DNA from: Armigeres subalbatus
Taxonomy: Eukaryota > Arthropoda > Insecta > Diptera > Culicidae
NCBI RefSeq assembly: GCF_024139115.2
Contig: NC_085141.1
Location: forward strand, 222,938,307 to 223,002,306
Direction of reading: 5' to 3'
DNA: 64,000 nucleotides
Shown: positions 39,552-51,963 of the stretch, in pieces
Position numbering within the stretch: position 1 is the stretch's first letter
How the letters are laid out: every line of letters begins with the position of its first letter
Position numbers and translations under genes: made by a program
The notes under the pieces: model-generated
Told to the model about the DNA's origin: nothing
Seen by the model: only the letters and a program-made list of their open reading frames with translations
Database searches by the model: none

Positions 39552-41816
39552 GTAGGTCATAATATTAGTGTGTAAAGACATGAAAATTTCAGACAAAAAC
39601 ACCTAACCCACTAACGCAATGGAACGAAACGGCTACGGAAGCAGTAGGATTTGACTGGAAATGTATCTGTCCAATCTCGCCGTTTCCGTCGGATTGCGCA
39701 GTGGACTTGGCGTGATTTTGCGGAATGCAAATATTTATTGGAATGCAAAAATTTCTTTTTTACAGATTTTCTCAAATTGCTGAACGGCAAAACATCTTAA
39801 TGTCTGCAATGCACATCCAACGAGCAACTTTGCAGATTTTTGGAGCTGCTACACATTTATACCTACACGTTGAATAAAACTATGAAATAAAATAAACAAA
39901 ATCTATTATTAATGCAGTAAAAATGTGAAAGAAAATTTGAATGGGTAAGCAGTGGGTGGGAGCCATTTTTTTGGGCGGATGAAACTCTCTCTATTCCACT
40001 CTTTTATTTACGATTTGATAATTTCTTTTTGACAGTTCTACAATGTTGTTTTAAAAGTTCAAACTTTTAATTTTAGAATGGAATGCAACTTTCGAAAAAT
40101 GGTTGTTGCAAAAGTTAACGTACTTTTATTCTGAACATTTGCAACTCTCTACGAAAAAGAACCAACGCAACTTTTTATTTTTACCAATGGTTTTTTTAAT
40201 TTCAATAATGAATTTTCTTTCTGTGTACACGTATCCACATTCATTTAAATGCATTTATTTGCTTAACTGACATAGGTTAAACCAGAAATTAACATTTTTC
40301 CGTAATCTTATCGATATCATTGAAAACAGCCTGAAAGTTGGCAATTAATGGTTCATCCATGTACTGTACATGGGGTGACCAATAAATGTCTGATGCATAA
40401 AAACATAACTTCATTTTGGTCACTCTTTTTTCATCCGTCTCGAGTTTATGTTAAGCGATTGGAATATGTTAGTATCTCAATTACAATCAAACTTTGGCCG
40501 CAAGACCTCAAAATTGCCGTTTGAACCAATTTAAACGTGTTTCAGGTGCATGTTACGAAGAGTCCTATAATGCATGTTCTCCTGCATACTGGCGCCCAGC
40601 AGGCACTTTGGTAGAAAGCTTTACAATTTAGGTAATTTTAAAGATAAATAATAGTTGATTTGTGAATTCTCATTAAGAGCCGCTAGAGTGGAGGTAAAAG
40701 TATGCCCGCATAATTACAAACTGCACATGGATATTTTTCCGTGCGGTCGACAATCGTCTCCTCTACTGTTGACAACTGTAAATGAACAATCACATATAAA
40801 GTTTTAACAGTTTGTGGTACGGTTATTTGACAAATAACAATATGTTGAATGGGTTGTTAAGTTATGTCACCATAAAAATTCGTCTGTTTTCGCGTGCAAA
40901 ATTTTCATACAATTTTCAACAGTATGATAAAATGTTGACATATAATGCAGGAAATAAAGAACATTTTAGAAACAGCATGTTATATGTTGACATTTAGTGT
41001 TGATGTCGAGCACTTATGGTTGAATCGATCGAAAAGTATTCGATAACCCAACGTATACTGTGAAGCTATATCTTACATCGTAATAATGATTCTGACCATA
41101 TAACATGTTGTTTTTTATTATGCGGGTGCAATGATCATATTTTCGATAAAAATTTTCCTACACATTATCTAAAATTGATCGAAGAAGCTCAGGCTTGTCC
41201 AAAATATGTACATGTCCAAAATATATCATTTACCCTATAGTTCTTTAATCGTATTTTTAAATCGATATCAATCCAAAATAAATTTTATTTATATGTGGCC
41301 TCAATGATTAGATGCAAACTATTGACATTCAAAATAACATCTATTTTTCGAACTATAATTGAAAACATGTCAAGGAACATTGACTTCTCCAAATGAATGG
41401 AGGTGTGCGTGACTTCGCAGTATTCCTGTCATTGTGTGCTGTCTTCCTCCAAAAGTATTCGTGATATTTTTGCCGCAACAAGATTACCACCCACTTTTAC
41501 TTTATATATTCTATACAGTGACGTTAGTGTGCGAAAAACTGCGCTTGGAGAACTCAATTCGAACCCGTTTTTCTCCATTCGAGCTTATTGCGACATTGCA
41601 TTGGCCCTTATGAAACAACTGTGTCGAATTATTCGCCTTTTGTGAATGTAATTTTTGAAGGATACCCTACACCAGAGCTACCAACCCCAAGAAAATAAAA
41701 ACGATTGCACCCTGCGACTGAAATTGATATTTGCTCACGGGCTCACCATCATCAGAAAAGCAAACAGCAAATTTGTTTTGAAAAAGCACGTGCTGAAAGC
41801 GAATCTTGCCGAAACT
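39552..41816. other. Non-coding stretch between the orphan exon and NHP2
   Basis: AT-rich. AATAAA hexamers near 39870-39890 could end a transcript from the orphan exon. The last 150 bp are the presumed NHP2 promoter. No other gene was recognised. Confidence 0.35.
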
Positions 41817-41822
41817 TTCAGT
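41817..41822 (+). promoter_or_regulatory. Possible initiator of NHP2
   Basis: TTTCAGTTT about 40 nt upstream of the NHP2 ATG fits the arthropod TCAGT initiator. No TATA box is clear. Confidence 0.3.
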
Positions 41823-41856
41823 TTTTGTCCATAAATTTGAAAGTTATTTCTTAAAG

Positions 41857-42986
41857 ATGGGTAAAATTAAAGTGGAAAAACCAGACACCGACTTGGATAC
41901 CACCGTGGTTAAGGAGGAGGACACATACGACGAGAAATTGCGGAATGTAAATGCGATCTCCCAGCCGATGGCATCCAAAAAGCTGACCAAAAAACTGCAC
42001 AAGCTGATTGAGAAAGGTGAGGTTGAAATCAATCTGCGTTCGGAACAAACAAAATAAATCAAGCATAATTTTTCATAACGACGTATGTAACAATTATGAG
42101 AATTCGAGAAATCCTTTGCAGAAAGTTGGCAAAACTTTTTCTAAAACTGTTTTAAAACTAAATCTTTTTTCAATACTTTTTTCCGCTGCCATGCGTCATT
42201 ACATGACACGTAATAAGCGTGCTTCACATCAAATCTCAGTTCATTCAAATTCACTGTGAAAAACGATAAAATTATACATACACCGGTATGCTGCACGCAC
42301 GTCGGTGTACATTGGTCGGTTTTCCATAGTGCACGATTGACGCAACTGCAGTTTTGTTTTGTTTTGCTTTTTTTGGTACATAGGTCGCTCTTAGTTCCCA
42401 TATGTTAAAGCGACGTATGTAACAGTGAGACTTGACATACGTCGATTCGTAAAAAGATTGAATTAAAGAATTTTAAGATCTGAAATCAGTAAAATCGATG
42501 CGTATTATATAAAGCCGCGTGTGATTGTCACGTTGTATTAAAAACCTCATTTTGTTTACTTTTGTTACATACGTCGTTATGAAAAATTTTGCTTGAAATC
42601 TTGCTTTCTTTCTCAGCGGCCAAGCACAAAACTTATCTTCGCAACGGATTGAAGGATGTTCAAGTTCGTCTCCGCAAGGGAGAATCCGGGTAAGCCTTCA
42701 AAACAAAAATGCCGTGCGCGCTGACAGTTTTTCATAAAAATGTGTTTTCCCCAGCTTGGTAGTTTTTGCTGGAGATGTGACTCCGGTGGAAATTATGTGT
42801 CATTTGCCGGCCGTCTGTGAGGAACGGAATATTCCTTATTGCTACACCCCCAGTCGGAAGGATCTGGGCGCTGCCATGGGAGTCAAGCGGGGGACGGTGG
42901 CGATGTTGATCCGGGAGCATCCCGACTATCAGGAGATGTACGATAAACTGAAGGTGGAGCTGTCGACACTTCCTATTCCTTCGTAG
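41857..42986 (+). CDS. NHP2: H/ACA ribonucleoprotein subunit 2 (NHP2), spliced, three exons
   Basis: Exons 41857-42016, 42617-42689 and 42755-42986 join in phase (GTGAGG/CTCAG; GTAAGC/CCCAG) into 154 codons. The protein starts with an acidic, Lys-rich tail ([12 protein letters not shown]) and then has the L7Ae/NHP2 RNA-binding fold: the [12 protein letters not shown] motif, the cluster [18 protein letters not shown] that contacts kink-turn-like RNA, and the C-terminal RGTVAMLI. In the family NHP2 acts in the nucleolus with NOP10, GAR1 and dyskerin in pseudouridylation and rRNA processing. Length and motifs match the insect family. The ATG is preceded by TTAAAG and is the first in the exon. 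No break is seen, so the gene is probably active. A TCAGT initiator-like motif lies about 40 nt upstream. Confidence 0.96.
42017..42616 (+). other. NHP2 intron 1, about 90% inverted-repeat element
   Basis: The 600-bp intron consists of 42 bp of flank, the 538-bp element at 42059-42596 and a 20-nt pyrimidine-rich acceptor tract. Intron 2 (42690-42754) is only 65 bp. Confidence 0.85.
42059..42596. mobile_element. TCAAGCATAATTT-ended element, copy B, in NHP2 intron 1
   Basis: 538 bp with 33-bp inverted ends (TCAAGCATAATTTTTCATAA inward to GACGTATGTAAC) and AA on both flanks. Non-coding. Uninterrupted, and so the reference for copy A. Confidence 0.85.
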
Positions 42987-44400
42987 GAACACAGGCGGCA
43001 TAGTTGGTAAGGACATAGAGTTTATATTACTATTTGGGTATACCAATATTCAGATTTTCCGGAAGGTATGTTGATACTCAATGTACTGAAGGGATTTTTT
43101 TTTTCTTTTTTAAGTTTTTTTAACAAAAAAGATGAATTCAATACATACGCCTAGAATTACGGAAAATTCAGTAATCTAAATCGTTTATTACGTTAACATC
43201 GATTCCATACAAAACGCTTCTTAAACTACCGAAAATCCTTATGCTAATGTGACTACACTTACACAACATTTAACAATTTGTTCATCACAACTTTTAAATT
43301 ATCTTAATGTCAAAATAATAATAATTGTTTTATTGGTGAACAACTTTGTTGCAGTATACCTATCTGTAGGTGAAATGTTAACAATTAATGTCAAAACTAG
43401 AATTTTATTTATAATCATCGATAAATTACCTTTATGTAATTCTCTTTGGTTTTGCAACGATTGCGAACATTCCCTTCGAAAACATTATTCGATTTAGATG
43501 TGTCCAAATAATGAAACAGATCATTTAATTACATCCATTAATATTATTGTAAAGTTTGAGACATTCATTTATATAAGAGAGGCGGAAACTTGCTAGACTG
43601 CTGCAAGAATATTTTGGTCATTTAGGCCGGAACAAACATGAATTCCTTCTTTTGCCATGTTGGTCTCCATGTTGGACAACGAAGGGGGTGGTAAATAAAA
43701 ATAAATGGATAAATTGATAAAATCGTAAAACTCATCAGTTTTCTTAAAGAACTTGCTGGGAAAGCACAATATTTTTTTTTCAATCAAATTTTGAATTTCC
43801 CTTTCAAATAATAAAATAAAGCCACGAAAAAATCGCCCCGATAACAGAAGAAGAAAATAATATTTGTTCCGGCCTTATTTAAATATCGGTACTGAATATG
43901 TAGTTTAATAAGCTTGGTGGAAACAATAGCGATTTGGCGTAATATTCATCTTCATGGCACTGCGTTCGCATTACCTGTCTTCCGGCAAGACGGTCGTCAA
44001 GGCTGTCTATAAACTACGTGGACAATTTAGGGGGTAAGTGGGGGTATGGCAAATGTCCATAATTCAAACAAATTCATTTTTTTTAAAATAAATCGTCGAC
44101 TACAGCTTCAAACAGTTCGCCTTTGAAGTACCAAGTGAACAAACAACGTACAATAAGTTGCGTCAGGATCATGATGAGACAAAGGAAGAATCACGTTTAA
44201 AAGCTTGAAACTGTATCTTTGTCTCGTCGTAACTTGAAGAAATTCAAGTTACTAAGAGACAAAATTGTCTACGCCTACGATTCTATACAAATTGATAACT
44301 TCTATGTCGTAGCGCTGCAAGAAATGTTCAGGATAGTCCCTGCACAAAGGGACTTAAGGATAAGTTAATATTCGGAGCTCCACCGAATTGTTTCGGGTCT
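42987..44400. other. NHP2 3' region and non-coding DNA
   Basis: The NHP2 3' UTR must start here; AATAAA hexamers occur at 43810-43820 but nearer cleavage is possible. A 27-codon frame at 43954 has no family pattern. A hairpin (GTAACTTGAA/TTCAAGTTAC) lies at 44230-44255. Confidence 0.35.
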
Positions 44401-44404
44401 ACTA

Positions 44405-44636
44405 AGGCTCTGTCTCATTTGGAGAATTAAACTTAAAAGTGACAGTTCGAAAATTAGCAAATAACCCAATCATAAGAATGGTTGGTGCTACCCAGCAATT
44501 CCAATAAGACATCGATGCAAAATGATTCGATATCTGTCAAAACTAATCTTGCTCTGCGAGCAGGGTTATTTGATAATTATTGAAATGTCACTTTTAATTT
44601 TAATTTCAGTTTAATTCTCCAAATGAGACAGACCCT
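44405..44636. mobile_element. TA-flanked inverted-repeat element
   Basis: Ends AGGCTCTGTCTCATTTGGAG and the near-perfect inverse ACTCTCC-type right arm ending GAGACAGACCCT, with TA on both sides. 232 bp. Confidence 0.75.
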
Positions 44637-44899
44637 TAGTTAAAAACATAATAATTGAAACAATCGGTTTTGTTTAGCGTCTGATGTCGCAATTAGATCG
44701 TGAATAGTGCGCATCATTGACAAAACCATGCGCCATGAAGTGCACAACTCCTACATTGATGCAAATTGGCTATTCGATTTTGTGAGCCCTGGATTACTCC
44801 GTTACTTTTAAGTGCTAATATTTATATGAAGATATACAGTGTTCAGTTATTTCTATCCTTTCATTACTGCAATAAAGATTGATATATTATGCAATACTA

Positions 44900-45150
44900 G
44901 CAGACCCGACGAACTTTGTTTCGCCTACAATTGATTTATTCTCTGATTAGTTCTCGAGTTAAGCAGAAATGTGTGTTCCATTTGTATGGGAGCCCCCTTT
45001 CCAAAAGGGGGAGGGGTCTCAAACCATCTTAAGAACCTTCCCCGACCCCAAAAACCTCTGCATGTAAATTTTCACGCCGATCGGTTCAGTAGTTTCCGAG
45101 TCTATAAGGGTCAGACAGACAGAAATTCATTTTTATGTATATAGATATAA
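44900..45150 (-). repeat. Helitron-like terminus and adjoining dispersed-repeat tail
   Basis: On the minus strand the segment ends GTTCGTCGGGTCTGCTAGT, similar to Helitron 3' ends. The other side, GTCAGACAGACAGAAATTCA with TATATAGAT, looks like the 3' tail of a dispersed retroposon. Both calls are tentative. Confidence 0.35.
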
Positions 45151-45484
45151 GGATTCAAATTGACTCTGTAAACACCGTCATACAACTTCTTTCCATTAAA
45201 AGATTGAACTTCGTCGTTGAACTGACGTTAAATACCTCAACTGAATAAGATTGATTAAATCGCTGCTAGTAGTTGCAAAACACGTAGACAAGTTTTTCTT
45301 TATGAGGCAGCATAATAAAAGTAAACGTTAATTTTTGAGTTATCCAAGTTCTCTTGGTTGGAAGATTGGAACTTTTGTAATGATTCGGCCTTTTGTACCA
45401 TTCGGCATTTCGTGGTTCTACCTTTTGTACTGATCCCATTGGTTCAACTCGTCTAGGGGGATGCAATATGTGGAATCACATTTT

Positions 45485-45870
45485 TGCCTTTCTCGTACAA
45501 CTAAGTTGTACCGAAAGGCTATCATTTCACTCCGCAAACGAACTTTTTATAGAAGCCTCTGAGACCCATAGTATTATATACCAATCGACTCAGCTCGACG
45601 AGCTGAGCACATGTCTGTCTGTCCGTGTGTATGTGTGTGTGTGTATGTGTGTGCACAAAAGCTATAAAAAACATTAGACAACTTTTCGTATAGTAATCCT
45701 TATCCGATTTTCTCGCAACAAGTTTCATTCGACAGGGGACAAAGCCTTGTTGATCACTATTGAATTTTATAACGATCGGTCGTTGCGTTTAAAAGTTATG
45801 AAGAAAATGGTACATCGGACCATTTAAACCCCATATAAGGTTGGTGTCTTTACTAAATGGGAGAAAGGCA
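45485..45870. mobile_element. TGCCTTTCTC-ended inverted-repeat element with a GT microsatellite
   Basis: Ends TGCCTTTCTC / GAGAAAGGCA. Inside, 45618-45655 is a GTGT/GTAT microsatellite. No clear target duplication. Confidence 0.5.
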
Positions 45871-46019
45871 CCACCAACGCTAGGTGGATTAATCTGGGTT
45901 TTTTTTTTTGCAATTTGCATTTTGTTCAAAATTGCATGAAATACATTGATTAGCGTTGGTAAGTGAAATTTATGTGTGATATTAATGAAATGTTTTAAAT
46001 TTATTGAATTTTATTTATT

Positions 46020-46885
46020 GAAGAATGCAGCATGAGCGAAATAGCTGTAACGCCGCACGAGGGCGAACGACGCACGATACAAACGGAAAAACGCCAGAAA
46101 GAAGATCGAGATCGCGAAGAGATCAACTTACTCCGCTAATAACGCACAAAAGTTCTATGAGAAATTAAACAGTTCACGTAAAGGCTACGTGTCACTGCCC
46201 GATATGTGTAAGGTTATGACCGGGAACCGGCTCCGGATCTTCAGGAAGGAAATCGGCTGGCTGAAAACCAACAAAGCCCCTGGGGTTGACCAACTACCAG
46301 GAGAGCTGTTTAAACAAGGTGGTGAGGCACTGGCTAGAGCGCTGCATTGAGCAATTACCAAGGTTTGGAGGCATGAGGTTCTGCCGCAGTAATGGATGGC
46401 AGGTGTCGTATGCCCCATCTATAAAAAGAGCGATAAGTTGGATTGTAGCAATTACCGCGCAATAACATTGCTGAAAGCTTCCTACAAGGTACTCTCCCAA
46501 ATTCCACGCCGCCGACTAACATCAATTGCAAGAGAGTTCGTGGGGCAGTACCAGGCGTAATCTATGGGCTAACGCTCTACCACGGACCAGGTGTTCGCCG
46601 TTCAAAGCCGCATATGATACAATCATTCAGGACCAGCTATAGCAGCTACCGCACAAACACGGACGCAAAAATCGAACGACTGTGATGCGCCGGGCACGTA
46701 GCCAGAATGTCGGACAGAAATCCGGTAAAGATGTTTCTTGACAGCGTTCCGATGGGAACAAGCAAGCGCGGTTCTCAGCGAGCAAGGATGAGCGATCAGG
46801 TGGAAGGCGATTTGTGGGCCCTCCGTAGACTGCGTGTTTAGCGACGTGCAGCCTAGGATCTCTTAAGGGTGACAATCGATCTCTG
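46020..46885 (+). pseudogene. RTE LINE fragment with internal deletion
   Basis: Plus-strand pieces: KKSDKLDCSNYRAITLLKA and NKAPGVDQLPGELF from the reverse transcriptase, then, after a deletion near 46620, GHVARMSDRNP-like C-terminal sequence (46680-46720). Multiple in-frame stops. Confidence 0.7.
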
Positions 46886-47213
46886 CATCTCCCATGCACG
46901 GTACACACATAAAATACCCAAATATTCGTTGAAGTCAATATTTCAAAGTCTGGCTGAACTTGCCCTATAGTAGACCCCATGAGGATCCATAATAGAAGAT
47001 CGCTTCCCTATACCGTGACATGCCCTATTACCGTGGGGTTAAGGACGGGTCCACAATAAATTCGCTATATAAAATTCAATTTGTAACAATCAACCTTGAA
47101 AACTATGTCGCTTTAATCAATATTAAATACATTTGAAGGGGAAAATATGTTTTGTACTTCAACTCATAAAAAATGAAGAAAATAGTGTTCGACATTTGAC
47201 TTATGAATATGCC

Positions 47214-47399
47214 TGTGGTGCGCACTACCAACATGAATGAGTGCGCCCCCTGGATACACCTATGTAGAGTAGTAAAAGTTGGCGCCGCCATATTTGTTGT
47301 CAGTCAGTTGAAGTTATAATAAAAAACAATAAACACGCGTTTTTATCTTCGTTCCGCGTTCCGTTTATTTATCGTTAGAAACGTCCTCCGGTTCCCACA
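47214..47399 (+). repeat. 5' LTR
   Basis: 186 bp, begins TGTGGTGCGC and ends GGTTCCCACA. Contains AATAAA (about 47325). Matches the 3' LTR base for base by eye. Confidence 0.92.
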
Positions 47400-47400
47400 T

Positions 47401-47418
47401 TGGTGACCCCGACGTGAT
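47401..47418 (+). promoter_or_regulatory. Probable primer-binding site
   Basis: TGGTGACCCCGACGTGAT starts 2 nt after the 5' LTR, the usual place, and begins with the TGG that pairs with a tRNA CCA end. The tRNA was not identified. Confidence 0.7.
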
Positions 47419-47451
47419 ATTCCGTCGCGTTTGAACGAAAACACAGCGAAC

Positions 47452-48147
47452 ATGTCGCAAGAGAACCTTGCAGGAAATGTGCAGACAGCCGCGGCCGCCG
47501 TGGCTGGAGTAGCGGTTAAGCTTCCGGATTTCTGGAAGAACGATCCGGTGATGTGGTTCGCACAGGCCGAGGCGCAGTTTGCTCTGGCCAATGTGGTGCG
47601 CGACCACACAAAGTTCTATCACATCATCGCAAAAATTGACCAATCCGTCATTTGCCATGTGACAGATTTGGTCACGAATCCGCCAGCCAATAACAAATAC
47701 GACACTCTCAAACAACGTCTGATTTCCCGATTCCAAGTATCCGCACAAGGTAGATTGGAGCGGTTGCTGAGTGCTTGTGATCTTGGAGACATGCGCCCAA
47801 CCCATCTACTTGCAAAAATGCAAGAAATCGCTACTGGACTGAACGTAACAGACGATTTGATGAAGATGCTATTCCTTCAGCGTATGCCTCCCAGCGTGAA
47901 GGCAGTACTTTCAATCAGCGACGGAACTATCCATCTTCCCACATCGCCGTCGTTTCGAATGTAGCTTCTGCTTCCGATACCGTTGCTGATTTACAGAACC
48001 AGGTTGCGGCTTTGACGGCTGAAATTAGAAACCTAAAAGCAACACGCGGCACATTCCGAAGTCGATCAACATCTAGATCTTCAAGCCGTTATCCGGAAGA
48101 CGAAATATGTTGGTTCCATCGCAAGTTTGGCGGTCGAGCTTTGAAAT
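47452..48147 (+). pseudogene. gag of the mag-like element
   Basis: Frame from MSQENLAGNV shows the retrotransposon capsid pattern KLPDFWKNDPVMWFAQAEAQF and LKQRLISRFQ. It stops at 47964 after a frame change or small deletion near 47930; a second frame continues (ADLQNQVAALTAEIRNL, RSRSTSRSSSR) to ICWFHRKFGGRALKC, a Cys/His element that the foldback insertion cuts at 48148-48155. Confidence 0.82.
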
Positions 48148-48155
48148 GTCGGGAA

Positions 48156-48855
48156 TAGACTGGCCCAGGAAACAAAAAGTTGTCTAATTCCACGGGCACC
48201 CCCCAGGATTGTGTCTTTGGGTGAGAAAATCAATCTCTGAAAATTTCAGCTCAATCGCTTGTTGCATAAGCTGGCGCATTTGATTTGAAGTTTGTATGGG
48301 GATTTCAGCCAAAATGTATAGGAAAATACACCTCCGTCACTCATTCGATCTGGAAATTGGTTCTGATTGCTCGATTGACCTCAGAATTGCAAAAACGGCA
48401 GTTGGTATGCTACAGAACAATTTCACAGAACATTGTATGATGATTAAATGAACTTTTATTTAGGTTTCGGCTGATGCGATTCGATCAAAAAACCCAAAAA
48501 TACACAAATCAGCTCCTAATAAATCAGCCGAAAATTATATAAAAGTTCATTTAATCATCATGCAATGTTCTGTGAAATTGTTCTGTAGCATACCAACTGC
48601 CGTTTATGCAATTCTCAGGTCAATCGAGCATCCAGAACCAATTTCCAGATCGAATGAGTGACGAAGGTGTATTTTCCTATACATTTTGGCTGAAATCCCC
48701 ATACAAACTTCAAATCAAATGCGCCAGCTTATGCAACAAGCGATTGAGCTGAGATTTTCGGAGATTGATTTTCTCACCCAAAGACACAATTCTGGGGGGT
48801 GCCCCTTGGAATTCGACAACATTTTTTTCTCCCCATAGTAATCTGGGCCAGTCTA
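48156..48855. mobile_element. hAT-like foldback element inserted in the LTR retrotransposon
   Basis: 700 bp, almost entirely two inverted arms of about 320 bp. Ends TAGACTGGCCC / GGGCCAGTCTA and the exact 8-bp duplication GTCGGGAA (48148-48155, 48856-48863). The host reading frame resumes immediately after the duplication. No coding capacity. Confidence 0.93.
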
Positions 48856-48865
48856 GTCGGGAACC

Positions 48866-49918
48866 ATGCAGATACAGTTCAAAAAACTAGATTCTCGTTC
48901 GCTCGAAACGGCGGGAGTGAACGCAAACGCAGTCAGCCGCCGTATACTTCTATTCGACCGTTCATCTAACATGCGATTCCTTATCGATACCGGTTCGGAT
49001 GTATCGATAATTCCGGCAACAAGCAGAGACAGGAACAAAGAAGCGACACCATTCATCCTACTTGCAGCGAATGGTTCCAGAATAAAAGTGTATGATAAAA
49101 GGTTTGTCACGATGGATCTGGGATTACGTCGTCGTTTCAACTGGCCGTTTCTTGTTGCTGACGTGGGAATGGCAATTATCGGCGCAGACTTTCTCGCAAC
49201 ACATGGCATACTAGTGGACTTGAAGCATCGACGGCTTATTGACGAATTGACCAAGCTATCATCGACAGGAGGCGTGACTGAAACATCGGTTCATTCCGTA
49301 ACATTGATAGCTTCGGATCACCCGTTCCGGGAGTTGCTGAACAAGTTCAAGGAAATTACTTTACCGACGATGATCAAAACAGCAGTGCAACACGACGTTA
49401 CTCACCACATTCAAACCAGAGGTCCCCCGGTGTCAAGTAAATGCCGTAGAATGGCCCCAGACAAGGTGAGTGCTGCAAAAAAAGAATTCCAAGTAATGAT
49501 CGATCTCGCTATATGCCGTCCCTCCAGTAGCTGTTGGGCAAGTCCGCTCCACTGCGTTCCAAAAAAAAGTGGAGAATGGAGGTTTGTGGGGGATTACCGA
49601 GCATTAAATAAAGCAACCGTGCCCGATCGCTACCCGGTTCCTCACATCCACGACTTGTTAAACACTTTTCAGGGTAAATCCATTTTTACAACACTGGACC
49701 TCGAAAGAGCTTACCATCAAATACCAGTAGAGGAACGGGATGTGCCAAAAACGGCAGTAATTACGCCTTTCGGACTCTACGAGTTTACGCGTATGCAGTT
49801 TGGGCTTTGCAACGCTAGCCAAACGTTTCAAAGATTCTTGCACAAAGTATTCAGTGGCATGGACTTCGTAGTAGTCTTCGTGGATGATATCTGCATCGCC
49901 TCTACTCTAGCACACTAG
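48866..49918 (+). pseudogene. pol 5' part: aspartic protease and reverse transcriptase start
   Basis: Protease motif [12 protein letters not shown] and a second conserved block [14 protein letters not shown], then reverse transcriptase blocks [46 protein letters not shown] and catalytic FVDD at 49877-49888. The frame is lost at about 49905 and stops at 49918. Confidence 0.88.
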
Positions 49919-51950
49919 AAGAATACTACGAACATGTGCGGGCCATTTTCGACAGGTTAAAATCATATGGCCTCGTTATAAACGTGGCCAAAAGTAGATT
50001 TGCAGAGGCTTGTGTTAACTTTCTTGGATACGTGGTAAACAAGGACGGCATTAATCCTTCCCCGGATCGGATCGTGTTAAGGGTATCGTGAATTTCCCAG
50101 CGCCTAGTATCGTAAAGGATCTAAGGCGATTTCTAGCGCTTTTGAACTGCTACAAAAGATTCATCCCACGAGTATCAGATTTGCAGATCGAACTTCGAAA
50201 TCTTATTCCGGGAAATAAAAAGAACGCTTTTCGGAAAATAGTGTGGTCTGAAGAGGCAAGAAAAGCATTCAAAATTTGCCGGAAATCTTTGGCAGATAAC
50301 GCTCTCCTGCATTATCCTGATTCTTCGAAACCTTTGAGCCTCCTCATAGACGCATCAAATACCGCTGCGGGTGCTGTGCTTCAACAGTTTAATGGTGATA
50401 ATTGGATTCCTTTAGGTTTCTATTCCGAGAAATTTTCTCAGTTGAAGTATTCAACATTCGGTCGAGAATTAACAGCCATGAAGAAGTCGGTCCAATACTT
50501 TCGGCACATGCTGGAAGGAAGAAAATTCGTAATTTACACTGATCATATGCCGCTAACACACGCTATGACATCGAACCCAAGCAGTCGTTTACCACACGAA
50601 GATCGCTATTTGAGGTACATCTCCGAATTCACGAACGACATTCGTCATATAAGTGGACAGTTCAATGTTGCAGCTGATGCATTGTCACGAACGGCGACGG
50701 TCTCTATTTCCTCACCGATCGACTACGAAAAAATTGCTGATGACCAGGTTGATGACAGTGAGCTGAATCGTCTTCTATGCTCGCCTACTTCGCTCAAGTT
50801 AGAACTATGCCGTACAACTTTGGCATCAAAACCTCTATACTGTGATATGTCTCGGAATACCGAAAGGCCATACATACCACCGCAACATCGGCAAATGGTT
50901 CTTCGTCATTTTCACGGTTTGGCTCACCCAGGAGTTCGTGCCACTCGTCGCTTGATTTCTGACCGTTTTATTTGGAAGAACATGAACAAGGACGTAAAAT
51001 TTTTTGTGCAGAATTGTCTTCAGTGTCAACGCTCTAAGGTTCATCGTCATATTGTGGCCCCTCTCCAAAACATTCCCCTACCGAGTAGCCGATTTCGTCA
51101 CATCCATGTCGATATAGTTGGACCATTACCTCCATCGAATGGAAAACGCTATTTACTTACAATCGTTGACCGTTTTTCTCGATGGCCCGAGGCTATTCCA
51201 ATTGAAGATATGACGGCCAGCAGAGTAGCGCTAGCGTTGTATGAGACGTGGGTCGCTCGTTTCGGCGTACCTGAGACCATTTCTACAGACCAAGGTAGGC
51301 AATTCGAATCCGAACTTTTCCGAGAATTATCAGAAACGATGGGTTCTCAACATATCCGTACAACGGCTTATCACCCACAAGCTAACGGTTTAGTGGAGCG
51401 GTTCCATCGTACATTGAAAGCAGCAATAATGGCAGTTGACTCCAAGCACTGGTGTGACCGGCTGCCCATGATAATGCTCGGGCTTCGATCTGCTTTTCGA
51501 CCGGACTTCAATTGCTCAGTCGCGGAATTGGTTTACGGCCAACCTCTGCGACTTCCTGGAGAATTCCTGAACTGCGTGGAAAGTGGCGCGACCAGAACGG
51601 ATTTTGTGAACGCACTCCGAGACACATTCATCAAACTACAACCAATCGATCCTGTTCATCATTCGAAGCCAGCCGTTTTTGTTCATCGACAGTTATTAAA
51701 ATGCAGCCATGTGTTTATCAGAATCGACGCAGTTAAGAAGCCGCTCGTTCAGCCATATGAGGGTCCTTTCGAAGTGGTGAGGCGATTCAACAAGTTTATG
51801 GATCTAAGCATCAACGGAAAAATTCAAAGGATTTCGATTGACCGTATCAAGCCGGCATTCACAGCTGATCAAGGAATAATCGAACATCCGCAATTAGATG
51901 AGAAAACTAAAATTACACCGTCAGGACATAGGGTCCGATTTCTAGTGTAA
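49919..51950 (+). pseudogene. pol 3' part: reverse transcriptase end, RNase H and integrase
   Basis: After a short stretch in another frame (AIFDRLKSYGLVIN, FLGYVV) a long frame (50088-51950) carries the thumb (DLRRFLALLNCYKRFIP), RNase H (LLIDASNTAAGAVL, FGRELTAMKKSV, IYTDHMPL, NVAADALSR), the integrase zinc motif (HFHGLAHPG, CLQCQRSK), the DDE core (HVDIVG, STDQG, NGLVERFHRT) and a C-terminal tail. This half is intact; it lacks only its upstream continuity. Confidence 0.88.
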
Positions 51951-51963
51951 TTAGGGGGGGCTA
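51951..51963 (+). promoter_or_regulatory. Polypurine tract before the 3' LTR
   Basis: TTAGGGGGGGCTA directly precedes the 3' LTR, where plus-strand DNA synthesis is primed in LTR elements. Confidence 0.75.

Noticed and set aside
41397..41645. Plus-strand frame of 82 codons upstream of NHP2
   Set aside because: No family pattern, AT-rich context, no splice or start support.
43954..44037. 27-codon frame starting MALRSHYLSS
   Set aside because: Too short, and the 3' half overlaps a dispersed motif (CTACGTGGACAATTT); not supportable as a gene.
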